A stretch of DNA of 64,000 nt from an uncultured Cellulophaga sp. (GTDB lineage Bacteria > Bacteroidota > Bacteroidia > Flavobacteriales > Flavobacteriaceae): the NCBI GenBank assembly GCA_947492955.1, contig CANLOV010000002.1, positions 461,323 through 525,322 of the forward strand, read 5' to 3'. A program made the position numbers and the translations under genes. Positions 53,664-63,600 of this stretch are shown here, piece after piece (position 1 is the first letter of the stretch; each line of letters starts with the position of its first letter). A model generated the notes under the pieces. It did not search any database, had not been told where the DNA came from, and was given only the letters and a program-made list of their open reading frames with translations.

Positions 53664-55295
53664 TTAACAACGACACAATTTTAGTTTTGTTCCTGGTTTT
53701 AAATTGTTACCACTAATATCGTTCCATTCTCGTAAATTTTCAATACTAATTCCAGGGTATTGCCTAGAAATAGTCCATAAAGAGTCTCCACTCTTTACCA
53801 CATGTACCTTTGTTCCTGGTTTTATAACTACTTCTGGTTTCTTTTTAGTTGTAGTATTAGTAGTCCTAGTTACTGGCTTTCTAGAGAAAATAGTTAGGCG
53901 TTGCCCTATTCTTAAGTTATTATTTCTAAGACCATTCCATCTTTTTAAATCGCTAACACGCACACCATAACGTTCTGCTATTTTTCCTAAAAAATCGCCA
54001 CTTTTTACTTTATATCGTATTTGGTCTTGCGCTTTTACCAATTTTGGTAATGGCTTTTCCTTTGTTTTTAATTCTTTTTGTACAAAAGCATATATCGCTT
54101 TTTCATTGGCTACAAATTTCCCTAAAGCTTCTTTAGGTAACCTTAAAACATAGTTTTTACCTTCTACAAAAGGGATTATATCTAATTTATAAGACGGGTT
54201 CAATACTTTTAATTCCTCATCGGAAACACCTGTTAATTTAGATATTTGACTAAAAGTAATGGTTTGTTTAACTCGTATTGTATCTGTTTCAAAATAAGGA
54301 TGTGGCGCTTTTTTTGTTTTAATACCATGCTCCTCTGCATACTCTAACATATACATAGTAGCTAAAAAAGCGGGCAAGTACCCTGCTGTTTCTCTTGGTA
54401 AAAATGGTCTTATATTCCAATAATTTTTATATCCTCCGGATCTTCTTATGGCTTTATTTACATTTCCTGGCCCAGAATTATACGCTGCTAGTGCTAAATC
54501 CCAATCGTTATAGAGCGAATACAATTTAGATAAATATTCGCATGCTGCTTTTGTAGCTGCAATTGGATCGCTTCTTTCATCTACATAGCTACTTACTTCT
54601 AAATCGTACATTTTACCTGTACCATACATAAATTGCCAAAGACCTGTAGCACCTACTCTAGACTTTGCTTTAGGGTTTAAAGCAGATTCTACAATAGCCA
54701 AGTATTTTATTTCTAAGGGAATATTATAATTATCTAACTCTTGCTCAAACATTGGAAAGTAAAACTGACTCATTGTAAGCATGCGCTCCATTAATCCTTT
54801 TTTTCTAAGCAAAAACGATTTAATTACATTTTCTAAAGAAGGGTTATATGCAATATTAAAAGGCGTTTTTTGATCTAGTTTTGCCAAACGTTCTTTTAAA
54901 ACTGCTGTACTAACAGTATTTATATAAGTAACCTCATCTAAATTTAGTTCTGATACTTCTTTATAAATAGTATCGTATAAAGATGCATTATTATATAATT
55001 CTTTTAACCATAAACGGTCGTAAGTTGCCGCAATTGTAGTGTCTTGTAAATTAAAATTATTTCCTTTTTTAGGGATTTCTAATACCACATTATCTTTTAA
55101 TACTGGTTTAGAAATTACAAGTTCAGGGGCTTTTTCCTCACTATTATTTTGATTTGCAATTGTATCTAAAGGAATATCTTTTGCTTCAATAATCCTAATA
55201 TTATTTACGGCAATAGAATCTACTTCTTGCGAAAATGCAGTAGCACCAAAAGCTAAAAGAAAAACTCCTAGGGCGTATATTTTTTTTATAATCAT
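53664..55295 (-). CDS. MltD-like lytic transglycosylase with two LysM domains
   Basis: From the signal-peptide start MIIKKIYALGVFLLAFG (about 543 residues); an upstream ATG 69 bp earlier adds a non-signal stretch and is not chosen. Transglycosylase domain: YLAIVESALNPKAKSRVGAT (catalytic Glu in VESAL), GLWQFMYGTGKMYDL, AAYNSGPGNVNKAI. Then a middle linker (FVAFVNE-like region) and two LysM repeats: YKVKSGDFLGKIAERYGVRV with RIGQRLTIF and HVVKSGDSLWTISRQYPGIS with KPGTKLKL at the C-terminus. It cuts peptidoglycan strands in the periplasm. Confident. Confidence 0.92.
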   Translation of the reverse strand: MIIKKIYALGVFLLAFGATAFSQEVDSIAVNNIRIIEAKDIPLDTIANQNNSEEKAPELVISKPVLKDNVVLEIPKKGNNFNLQDTTIAATYDRLWLKELYNNASLYDTIYKEVSELNLDEVTYINTVSTAVLKERLAKLDQKTPFNIAYNPSLENVIKSFLLRKKGLMERMLTMSQFYFPMFEQELDNYNIPLEIKYLAIVESALNPKAKSRVGATGLWQFMYGTGKMYDLEVSSYVDERSDPIAATKAACEYLSKLYSLYNDWDLALAAYNSGPGNVNKAIRRSGGYKNYWNIRPFLPRETAGYLPAFLATMYMLEYAEEHGIKTKKAPHPYFETDTIRVKQTITFSQISKLTGVSDEELKVLNPSYKLDIIPFVEGKNYVLRLPKEALGKFVANEKAIYAFVQKELKTKEKPLPKLVKAQDQIRYKVKSGDFLGKIAERYGVRVSDLKRWNGLRNNNLRIGQRLTIFSRKPVTRTTNTTTKKKPEVVIKPGTKVHVVKSGDSLWTISRQYPGISIENLREWNDISGNNLKPGTKLKLCRC

Positions 55296-55363
55296 TTTAA
55301 AATCAGACCTTAAAATTAATGTAGACTGGCGAAAATCGGGTTTTTTATTGATATTATAAAACA

Positions 55364-55389
55364 TTTAACCCCCAAAAATGGGGGTTAAA
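55364..55389 (-). terminator. Rho-independent terminator of pgk
   Basis: Ten-bp perfect stem TTTAACCCCC / GGGGGTTAAA with 6-base loop, 30 bp beyond the pgk stop. Confidence 0.85.
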
Positions 55390-55418
55390 TAATTTCATTT
55401 ATTTTTAAAAAATTTCTA

Positions 55419-56609
55419 TTACCCTGCTATTGCAGCAATACCTGGTAATGTTTTTCCTTCTAAACTCTCTAACATTGCTCCACCACCTGTAGATACATAG
55501 CTTACTTTGTTTTCGAAACCAAACTGCTTAACGGCAGCAACAGAATCTCCACCACCAACTAATGAAAATGCTCCGTTTTGTGTAGCCTCATCAATAAAAT
55601 TACCTATAGAAATTGTTCCGTTAGCAAAAGTTTCTATTTCAAAAACACCAACTGGTCCGTTCCATAAAATAGTCTTAGACTTAAGAATAACTTCTTTAAA
55701 GTTTTCTAATGTTTTTGGTCCTGCATCTAAACCTTCCCATCCATCAGGGATAGCTTTTACATCTACTACTTGCGTATTTGCATCTTTATTAAAATCGTCT
55801 GCTGCTAAAACATCAACAGGAATATGTACTTCTACTCCTTTGGCTTTGGCTTGTTTTAAAATATCTAAAGCCAGCTCCATTTTATCATCTTCGCAAATAG
55901 AATTTCCTACTTTACCACCTTGAGCTTTAATAAAAGTATAAGTCATTCCGCCACCAATAATTAAGTGATCTACCTTATCTAAAATATTTTCTATAATTGT
56001 AATTTTAGAAGATACTTTAGACCCTCCTAGAATTGCTGTTACAGGCTTATCTCCCGTTTGCATTACTTTATCTATAGATTCTATCTCTTTTGCTAATAAA
56101 GAACCAAAACATTTATTCTCTCCAAAGAATTGTGCTACTACTGTTGTAGAAGCATGTGCTCTATGTGCTGTTCCAAAAGCATCATTTACATAAACATCAC
56201 CTAACTTAGATAATTTCTCTGCAAACTCTTTATCTCCACTAGTTTCTTCAGAATAATAACGAAGGTTTTCTAATAACAATACTTCACCACTTTTTAAATT
56301 TGCTACAGCTTGTTCTGCTACTTCCCCAACACAATCTTCTACAAATTTTACCTGTACACCAATTACCTCGGAAACCTTATCACAAATATGCTTTAAAGAC
56401 ATATCTGAGTTGCGCTCTCCTTTTGGTCTTCCTAGGTGACTCATTAGTATGGCGCTACCACCATCTTCTAATACTTTTATAATAGTTGGTTTTGCAGCTT
56501 CAATTCTATTAATATCGGTTACATTAAATTCAGCATCTAATGGTACATTAAAATCTACTCTTATTAATGCTTTTTTATTGTCAAAATTAAAATCGTTGAT
56601 GGTCTTCAT
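55419..56609 (-). CDS. pgk: Phosphoglycerate kinase
   Basis: A 396-residue glycolytic enzyme. Marks: [102 protein letters not shown] and [20 protein letters not shown] with [19 protein letters not shown]. The length is slightly short of 400 but normal for the phylum. Monocistronic, with its own promoter candidate and terminator. Confidence 0.98.
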   Translation of the reverse strand: MKTINDFNFDNKKALIRVDFNVPLDAEFNVTDINRIEAAKPTIIKVLEDGGSAILMSHLGRPKGERNSDMSLKHICDKVSEVIGVQVKFVEDCVGEVAEQAVANLKSGEVLLLENLRYYSEETSGDKEFAEKLSKLGDVYVNDAFGTAHRAHASTTVVAQFFGENKCFGSLLAKEIESIDKVMQTGDKPVTAILGGSKVSSKITIIENILDKVDHLIIGGGMTYTFIKAQGGKVGNSICEDDKMELALDILKQAKAKGVEVHIPVDVLAADDFNKDANTQVVDVKAIPDGWEGLDAGPKTLENFKEVILKSKTILWNGPVGVFEIETFANGTISIGNFIDEATQNGAFSLVGGGDSVAAVKQFGFENKVSYVSTGGGAMLESLEGKTLPGIAAIAG

Positions 56610-56635
56610 TATTTAAACGTGTTTTTAAAGAATAG

Positions 56636-56643
56636 CAAATGTA
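56636..56643 (-). promoter_or_regulatory. Bacteroidota -7 box for pgk
   Basis: TACATTTG on the minus strand, matching TAnnTTTG, 26 bases before the pgk ATG. On the plus strand, two boxes of this form lie ahead of the polymerase gene: TATTTTTG at 56762-56769 and TATCTTTG at 56807-56814. Confidence 0.5.
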
Positions 56644-56819
56644 AAGATTTCTATAATGCTTGTAAAATGTAGCCTCATAATTATTTGTATTTGTTGTGGT
56701 TGACACATAAAAAGATTTTAAATAACATTTTAATCATCAACATTAAAAATACCAAAAAGTATATTTTTGTTCTTTTTTACAACTAGGCTGTTAAAGAGCA
56801 AAAACCTATCTTTGAAACT

Positions 56820-57980
56820 ATGTTTTTTAAAGATATTTTAGGACTTTCTCATATTAAAAAGCACTTAGCCATAAGTGCAGATGCTGGTCGTATTTCGCAT
56901 GCTCAATTATTTATTGGCCCAGAAGGTTGTGGCACACTACCTATGGCTATAGCCTATGCACAATATATTTTATGTGCCAATACTAATGGTGAAAACGAAA
57001 CAGGAAACGAAGCTTGTAATATAAAATGCAGTTCACTATCGCATCCAGATATGCATTTTGCTTTTCCTGTAGCCAATAATGGTGTTGTAAAAAGCCATGC
57101 GGTAAGTAACCATTTTATGGAAGAATGGCGTCAATTTATAAAAGAACAACCATACGGAAATCTTTTTGATTGGTACCGTGCTATCGGAATTGAAAAAAAA
57201 CAAGGGCAAATTGGTGTTGATGAGGCTTTAGAAGTAGTAAAAAAACTTACTTTAAAATCTTATGAGGGTGGTTATAAAGTAATGTTGATTTGGATGGCTG
57301 ATAAAATGAATGTTGCAGCTGCAAACAAATTGCTAAAACTAATTGAAGAGCCACCAGAAAAAACTGTTTTTATTTTAATTGCTGAAGATGAAGAGCAAAT
57401 TATACAAACAATACGTTCTAGGTGCCAAATATTACATTTTCCTCCTTTAGCAGAAAATGCTATTACTAATGCTCTTATTGCAAAAGGAATAAGCGCAGAT
57501 GAAGCAACAAGAATTGCCCATGAAGCTAATGGTAATTATAATAAAGCACTAGATTTAATAGATAATTCGTCTGAAGATTTAGTTTTTGAAAAATGGTTTA
57601 TTAAATGGGTGCGTAGTGCTTTTAAAGCCAAAGGAAATAAAACAGCAATACACGATCTTATTAAATGGGGAGACGAAATAGCAAAAACAGGAAGAGAAAC
57701 ACAAAAAAAGTTTTTACATTATTGTATTGCTATGATGCGCCAAGCCATGCTTATTAATTTTAACGTAAAAGATTTAGCTTATATGCGCATACATTCTGAT
57801 GGTTTTCAGTTAGAAAAATTTGCTCCTTTTATACATGAAAATAATATTACTATTATTACCAAAGAATTAGAAAGCGCTATCTACCATATAGAAAGAAACG
57901 GTAATTCTAAGATAATTTTAACCGATTTATCTATTAAACTAACTAGACTATTACATAAAAAAACAACTCCTATATCCTAA
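56820..57980 (+). CDS. holB: DNA polymerase III delta' subunit
   Basis: A 386-residue clamp-loader subunit. N-terminal LGLSHIKKHLAISADAGRIS, LFIGPEGCGTLPMAIAYAQY (the P-loop has Thr instead of Lys, as expected for delta' which does not bind ATP in the usual way), zinc cysteines in ACNIKCSSLSHPD, and the arginine-finger SRC in QTIRSRCQILHFPPL. AAEANKLLKLIEEPPEKTVF (NAAANKLLKxxEEPP) is the family signature. It is monocistronic or leads the DoxX gene 28 bp later. Confidence 0.92.
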   Translation: MFFKDILGLSHIKKHLAISADAGRISHAQLFIGPEGCGTLPMAIAYAQYILCANTNGENETGNEACNIKCSSLSHPDMHFAFPVANNGVVKSHAVSNHFMEEWRQFIKEQPYGNLFDWYRAIGIEKKQGQIGVDEALEVVKKLTLKSYEGGYKVMLIWMADKMNVAAANKLLKLIEEPPEKTVFILIAEDEEQIIQTIRSRCQILHFPPLAENAITNALIAKGISADEATRIAHEANGNYNKALDLIDNSSEDLVFEKWFIKWVRSAFKAKGNKTAIHDLIKWGDEIAKTGRETQKKFLHYCIAMMRQAMLINFNVKDLAYMRIHSDGFQLEKFAPFIHENNITIITKELESAIYHIERNGNSKIILTDLSIKLTRLLHKKTTPIS

Positions 57981-58008
57981 TTTATCTAACACTAGAACTA
58001 TATTATTT

Positions 58009-58407
58009 ATGGAAACAATAGTAAACAATGCTACAGAAATTCTTCTTCTTAGTTTTTTAATTATTACCTTTTTACAAAGCGGTATAGATAAAATTTTTGA
58101 TTGGAATGGTAATGTATCTTGGCTTAAAGGTCATTTTGCAGAGACTTTTGTTAAAAATATTGTACCATCATTACTAATAATTGTTCTAATTACAGAAATG
58201 ATTGCTTCTATATTGTGTATTATAGGAATTTATCAAATTATAGCACAAGCTAACAAAATAATGGCTTTTTATGGCGCAATACTATCTTGTGTTTCATTAT
58301 TAATGTTACTCTTTGGACAACGTATTGCTAAAGATTATGATGGAGCAAGAACCATTGCTATTTATTTTATTCCTGCTATATTTTTGGTTTACTTATTGCA
58401 ACAATAG
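58009..58407 (+). CDS. DoxX family membrane protein
   Basis: A 132-residue protein with four predicted membrane helices (ILLLSFLIITFLQSGIDKI, LLIIVLITEMIASILCIIG, IMAFYGAILSCVSLLMLLF and a C-terminal helix). The early QSGIDKIFDWNGN and the later FGQRIAKDYDGARTI are DoxX-like. Members are redox- or quinone-linked inner membrane proteins with no firm reaction. It follows holB in the same direction. Confidence 0.8.
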   Translation: METIVNNATEILLLSFLIITFLQSGIDKIFDWNGNVSWLKGHFAETFVKNIVPSLLIIVLITEMIASILCIIGIYQIIAQANKIMAFYGAILSCVSLLMLLFGQRIAKDYDGARTIAIYFIPAIFLVYLLQQ

Positions 58408-58484
58408 CCTTTAAAATTCTTATTAACAGATTGTAAATAGGTTAAAAATTATGCTTACCTTATAGGGCATGTAAAAACACACCT

Positions 58485-58958
58485 ATGAAAACTTCTGAAG
58501 AATGGTTTAGTGAATATGCTGTAAGTCACCAAAACGAACAAAACAAAAAGATTCACTTTATATGTGTTCCTGCTATATTTTTTAGCGTTATTGGTTTATT
58601 AATGAGTATACCAACAACTTTTTTACAAAATATTTTAGGTTTACAACAACCACTTATAGAGAACTGGGCATTTATTGTAGCCATTTTAGTATTACTATTC
58701 TATGCTCGTATTGGTTTTATTTATTTTATAGAAATGTTAGTTGTTATAGGCCTTTCTATACTAGGTAATTATTGGCTTAGTAATTTTGGAAACTTATTTT
58801 ATATTTCTATCTCTATTTTTATAATTGCTTGGATTGGGCAATTTTACGGGCATAAAATAGAAGGTAAAAAACCCTCATTTATAAAAGATTTACAATTTTT
58901 ATTAATTGGCCCTCTATGGGTTATACACCATCTTTTTTCTAAAAATAAAACGGTTTAA
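58485..58958 (+). CDS. Mpo1-like (DUF962) membrane protein
   Basis: A 157-residue protein with four membrane helices, starting with the motif MKTSEEWFSEYAVSHQNEQN, where the conserved His and Asn of the Mpo1/DUF962 family (HxNxxNxxxH) appear as SHQNEQNKKIHF. The end has GQFYGHKIEGKKPSF and GPLWVIHHLF, the second His pair. Yeast Mpo1 is an iron dioxygenase of 2-hydroxy fatty acids; the family's His residues are present. The bacterial substrate is unknown. Confidence 0.85.
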   Translation: MKTSEEWFSEYAVSHQNEQNKKIHFICVPAIFFSVIGLLMSIPTTFLQNILGLQQPLIENWAFIVAILVLLFYARIGFIYFIEMLVVIGLSILGNYWLSNFGNLFYISISIFIIAWIGQFYGHKIEGKKPSFIKDLQFLLIGPLWVIHHLFSKNKTV

Positions 58959-58962
58959 AAAG

Positions 58963-58995
58963 AAAAGACTCTAATCAAATGATTAGAGTCTTTTT
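58963..58995. terminator. Terminator between Mpo1-like gene and tRNA-Cys
   Basis: Fourteen-bp stem AAAAGACTCTAATC / GATTAGAGTCTTTT. It serves the plus-strand gene and the minus-strand tRNA. Confidence 0.9.
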
Positions 58996-58997
58996 AG

Positions 58998-59068
58998 AGG
59001 CATCGAGCGGATTCGAACCGCTGTACAAGCTTTTGCAGAGCTCTGCCTAGCCACTCGGCCACAATGCC
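58998..59068 (-). tRNA. tRNA-Cys (anticodon GCA)
   Basis: A full cloverleaf of 71 bases: acceptor GGCATTG / CGATGCC with U73 discriminator, D-stem GCC/GGC with GG in the loop, anticodon stem GAGCT/AGCTT, loop CTGCAAA (anticodon GCA, U33 present), 4-base variable loop, T-stem AGCGG/CCGCT with loop TTCGAAT. The CCA end is not encoded. Confidence 0.97.
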
Positions 59069-59156
59069 CTTATTTACCGCAAATGTACTATTTTTTTTAA
59101 GTTTCTAAAATGTTAAGTTAATATTTAGAACAAAAAAAACAATAATTTAAAAAAAG

Positions 59157-59187
59157 AAAACCTCAATCTTCTGATTAGAGGTTCTTT
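59157..59187 (-). terminator. Terminator-like hairpin of the second tRNA
   Basis: Stem AACCTC with AATC against GATT and GAGGTT, one bulged A; on the minus strand it lies just after the second tRNA. The region shows sequence likeness to the hairpin after the first tRNA. Confidence 0.55.
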
Positions 59188-59189
59188 AG

Positions 59190-59261
59190 AGGCATCGAGT
59201 GGATTCGAACCACTATGAAAGTCTTTGCGAGACTTTGTTTATCCATTTCAACCACAATGCC
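59190..59261 (-). tRNA. Second tRNA-Cys-like gene (anticodon GCA, C33)
   Basis: A full cloverleaf of 72 bases: acceptor GGCATTG / CGATGCC and U73 identical to the first tRNA-Cys; D-stem GTT/AAC, loop with GG; anticodon stem AAGTC/GACTT; loop TCGCAAA (anticodon GCA, but position 33 is C, not U); T-stem AGTGG/CCACT, loop TTCGAAT. Stem changes relative to the first gene are paired on both sides, so the fold is kept by selection or by compensation. It may be a minor Cys tRNA or one with another role. Confidence 0.85.
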
Positions 59262-59320
59262 ATATTAACGCCTACAAAGCTAAATTAAATAAGAGAAAAA
59301 CAAAACTATGTTATCGTTGC

Positions 59321-59677
59321 TTATCGATTTAATTGTAAGTTTATCGAAACTGTTTCTACATCTCCTCCTATTGGTGGGTTTATTTTAGAAACGGTAACAT
59401 CTGCAGCGCTTACAATTTTAATTTCTTTAAAAATACGATCTAAAATTCTTTTACCTACATGCTCTAAGAGTTTAGATTTAATCTTCATTTCTTCTTTTAC
59501 TATATAATTAATATGAACATAATCTACAGTGTCTGTTAAATCATCAGAAATTGAGGCTTTAGTTAAATCTGCTGTTACCTCTACATCTACTCTATAATCG
59601 CTCCCAATAATACTTTCTTCTTTTAAACAACCATGATAAGCATAGACTCTAATATTATTTACTTTTACTTTTCCCAC
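59321..59677 (-). CDS. folB: Dihydroneopterin aldolase
   Basis: A 118-residue enzyme of folate synthesis. Marks: NIRVYAYHGCLKEESIIG (catalytic Glu region), YRVDVEVTADL, DDLTDTVDYVHINYIVKEEM and VSAADVTVSKINPPIGGDVE (conserved Lys in SKxNPP). Converts dihydroneopterin to hydroxymethyl-dihydropterin. It sits alone between the tRNA genes and the PorP/SprF gene, with about 60 bp on the tRNA side. Confidence 0.93.
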   Translation of the reverse strand: MGKVKVNNIRVYAYHGCLKEESIIGSDYRVDVEVTADLTKASISDDLTDTVDYVHINYIVKEEMKIKSKLLEHVGKRILDRIFKEIKIVSAADVTVSKINPPIGGDVETVSINLQLNR

Positions 59678-59712
59678 ACTATTAAATATTAAGTTTATGC
59701 AAACTTAAGTTT

Positions 59713-60660
59713 TTAATGTGTACATCTACAATTACTAATGCCTTGAAATAAATCTAAACCAACTGTTACTACATGCGTACCTGTACTAAATCCTAATATC
59801 TCATTCAATATAATTTGATAAGAATATCCAAAATAAAAACTACTCTTTTTAAAACCAACTATAGGTGCTATGTATAAGGGCTTACCTATTTGATCATTTA
59901 AAAAACGATAGGTAACACCTGCGTAATAATAATCTTCAAAATCGTACCATCTAAGTTTTACATTTAAATCGGTTTCTGATCTACCATCACTCTCAAAAAT
60001 TTTGTACAAAACCGAAGGCTCTATATCAAAATTACTTTTGTTATTTTTTCTATATCTATACCCTGTATAAACATAATAATTACGCAATGCATTAGGCTCA
60101 AAAGTTGAAAAAATTTGTTGGTCTTTATCTAATAAATTAGATGCATTAAGGCTAAAATAAAACTGATTTCTCCTGTATAACAATCCTACATCAAAATTGT
60201 GATTTGCTGTTCCTCTATCATTTACAATTGCTGGATCTAAATTAGCATCTGTAAATTCATTAATATCTATTCTAAATTGATTGAAGTTATAAGATATACC
60301 GAATGATAAAAACTCATCGTCGTAACGATCTAAAGTTAAATGGTGTGCAAAAGAAACTCTTGCTCCTAATTGTTTAGTATATCCGTTTTTATCATTGTAA
60401 AAAAAGATTCCTAATCCAGACCTTTCTCCAACCCTTGCATCTGCGGCAATAGATTGTGTTCTGGGAGCATCTTTAATACCAACCCATTGTGCCAATCCGT
60501 TAGCTCTTATTTTTATATGATCACCAATACCTGCATATGTTGGCGATAAGACAAAGGGGTTATCTGCCAAATATTGGGAGAGCTGCGGCGAATTAAGTTC
60601 TTGTGCTTTGGGAACAAAAGAACTTAATAAGAGCGCCAATAACATTATTTTAGTACGCAT
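59713..60660 (-). CDS. PorP/SprF family type IX secretion membrane protein
   Basis: A 315-residue outer membrane protein with a signal peptide (LLALLLSSFVPKAQ) and beta-strand-rich body. Family marks: LSQYLADNPFVLSPTYAGIG, AADARVGERSGLGIFFYND, VSFAHHLTLDRYDDEFLSFG and YNFNQFRIDINEF, with YAGVTYRFL later. SprF-type proteins lie next to, and are needed for secretion of, SprB-type adhesins. The adhesin gene here ends 28 bp upstream in the same direction, so the pair is one unit. Confidence 0.92.
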   Translation of the reverse strand: MRTKIMLLALLLSSFVPKAQELNSPQLSQYLADNPFVLSPTYAGIGDHIKIRANGLAQWVGIKDAPRTQSIAADARVGERSGLGIFFYNDKNGYTKQLGARVSFAHHLTLDRYDDEFLSFGISYNFNQFRIDINEFTDANLDPAIVNDRGTANHNFDVGLLYRRNQFYFSLNASNLLDKDQQIFSTFEPNALRNYYVYTGYRYRKNNKSNFDIEPSVLYKIFESDGRSETDLNVKLRWYDFEDYYYAGVTYRFLNDQIGKPLYIAPIVGFKKSSFYFGYSYQIILNEILGFSTGTHVVTVGLDLFQGISNCRCTH

Positions 60661-60688
60661 AATATGTAGGTTAAGTTTTTATTATTTA

Positions 60689-63600
60689 TTATCTATACAA
60701 TGTAAAGTGTCCAACAAATTCTCTATCATCAGTTTCTCCGTTTAGTTTAATAATATACCAGTAATCTCCTGTAGGTAGTTTTGTAGATTGGTAGAATCCT
60801 TCCCATCCATTATCATCAACACCCATACGATATACCTCTCTACCATAACGGTCAAAGATTATAGTTAGTATGTTTGGCCATGCTTCAATATTTCTTGGTT
60901 TCCACACATCATTTTGGCCATCACCATTATCTGGTGTAAAGAAATTAGGAATATCAATATCAATAAACTCCATTTCTATAGACGCCGTAGCTAAACAACC
61001 ATTATCATCTGTTATAGATACGGTATATGTATTAATCCCTTTTCTATCAATAAAGAAAGAACCATCTATACTAGCTTCCTCTCCATCTAAAGTATAGGTT
61101 ACAAAATCTCTATTACCTCCGGTAACCGTTACACCTACTTCATTATAAGTGTCTGTTGGTGCTAATAAAATCTGTAAAGGTTCAAAACTTTCTACTTCAA
61201 AATCATAAACTCTATTACAACCTGTTACAATATGAGAAATAACTAAGGTATGGTCACCTGGAGCAATATCTCCAAAATCAGCTGTTAATTGCATATTTGC
61301 TGGGTCTGGATTTAATGGATCTAGTGGATCTAGTGAGTATAGTACATTATTATCATTAACAACCTCTGGATCTTGGAACAATACACTTATTCCTGCTGTA
61401 GGAGCGTCACCTGTACATGCATAATCTGGTAAAACAGTGGCGCTAAGATTTGCTCCTCTTTCTATAGTTACAATACTAGCAGGAACATCACAATCATTAG
61501 CATCTTTTACAAAGATAACATGGTCTCCAGAAGCTAAATCTGGATATGTTATTCTTGTTGTTGTAGCTTCTACAAAATCTCCTGGTGCATTAGAATCTAA
61601 ACTTGTAAAGTAAGGTGGTGTTCCTCCCTCTATTGTAAAAGTAATAGACCCATCTTCTTCTCCCTCACAAGTTTCTTGTATAACATCTAAAGGATCAACC
61701 ATTATTTCTATTGGTGTTGGCTCAAAAATGGTATACTCTAATACCATAAAGCATCCGTTTTTATCTTGCGCAATCACTGTATATGGTATACCTGTTACAC
61801 TACCTTCTAAATCTGTAAATTCGTTTTCTATATCGAACTTATCTAAATCTGGAGAAATAGCATACACATAATCTCCAGAACCACCTTCTAGCTCTACTAA
61901 AATACGTCCGTTATCTTCTCCACTACAAGTAACATCTGTTTTTCCACTATTTGCACTTAATACTAATGGCTCCGGTTCTATAATTTCTATTTCTGATGTT
62001 ACATAGTTACAGTCTTCGCTAATTACACGCACATAATAAAAACCAACTGGTAAATCTGTAAAAATTCCTGTAATATTTGTTTGGTCTGCCGTTGCTGTAG
62101 CATTAAATGTACTACTAACTGTATTTTGGAATAGTTCGTATTGGTAATTTCCTAAACCACCAGTAGCTCTTGCACTAATTATAGCTGTACTTTCTCCATT
62201 ACAATTAATAACTGCTGCACTAGTATCTAAATCTATACCTAAATCTATAATAGGGTCTTCTTGTATCTCATTAGATAACATAGAAGTACAGTTAAATGAA
62301 TCTCTAACATAGTATCTATAGGTTCCTGCCCCTGCATTACCAGAAGGCAAATTATTAAAGACGTTTTCATCACCATTATTAAATGGTGTATAAGTACCAT
62401 TTTCTGTTGTACTCCAAGAATAAGGAGCCATACCTCCATTAGCCGTTAGTAGCAATTCTATGTCATTAGAACATGTAATAGCTTGTGTTCTAATTAATGA
62501 TGCTGTTACTTCATTTGGATTACGAATTATTGCTATTGGTGTTTCATCACTACAATTCGTTAACTCATCTGTTACTGTAATACTATAACGACCTGCAAAT
62601 AAGCCTGTAAAAGTATTAGATGATTGCAGAGCCGATGTATTTAAAAGAACCGTACCTGTAGCTTCATCATATATATTTAATTGATACTCTAAAGTTCCTA
62701 ATCCTCCTTGAGAAAGTGTTGCGCTTACTACACCATCATCATCTCCATAGCAATCTAAAACAATGTTTGGTGAAATAGCTGCCACAAGGTCTAATGGTCT
62801 TATTAATTCTTCTGAACCTGTAAATACACACCCTAAAGCATCGGTAACTGTAACTGAAAATACTCCTGCAGATAAATTATCAAATATAAATGCTTGTACA
62901 TTAGTTTCCGTAAAAGTTTGTGAGCCAGAATCTATAGTAATAGTATAAGGTGCTCTACCTCCTTCTGGATCTACCAACAGTTTTCCTTGATCATTAGTAC
63001 AAGCCACATTAGCTTCTTCATTAATCGTTGCAGAAATTGCATGCTCTGGTGCAACAATAGTAATCACATTAGATTTTGTTGTACACATTGTACTTAATGC
63101 ATCTGTTTCTGTAATTTCTATATAATAACTACCTCCTGGTAAGTTACTTACAGTCAGTGGTGTTCCTGTATTGTTAGTACCAAGGTGAGAACCCCCCGTT
63201 TGTGCAACATCATTAATATCAAACACTTGGTAACTATAATTACCTGTATAATTATTAACTGCTACACTAAAACTACCTGCAGAAGTTACACAATCATCAT
63301 TTGAAATATGAGTTGCTACCGCCTCTATAATATTAGGGTCTTCTACAATATGATTCACCACTACACTACAGTTTGTATCTGTGTTAGTTACTGTTATAGT
63401 ATAATTTCCTATACCCAAGCCTGTAAATACTCCTGTAGTATTATTTGGTGCCGTATAACTTGTATTACTACTTGTTATAACATACTCTAAAGTTGCTATT
63501 GCTCCTGGTACACTTGCTGGTGGAGTCTCTGTTACTGATACCGTGATATCCTCATCATTACCTCCACAGGATACATTATTATTCACAGTAATAGACGGAT

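Noticed and set aside
55507..55923. 138-codon plus-strand frame within pgk
   Set aside because: Antisense shadow of a highly conserved enzyme; composition is not protein-like.
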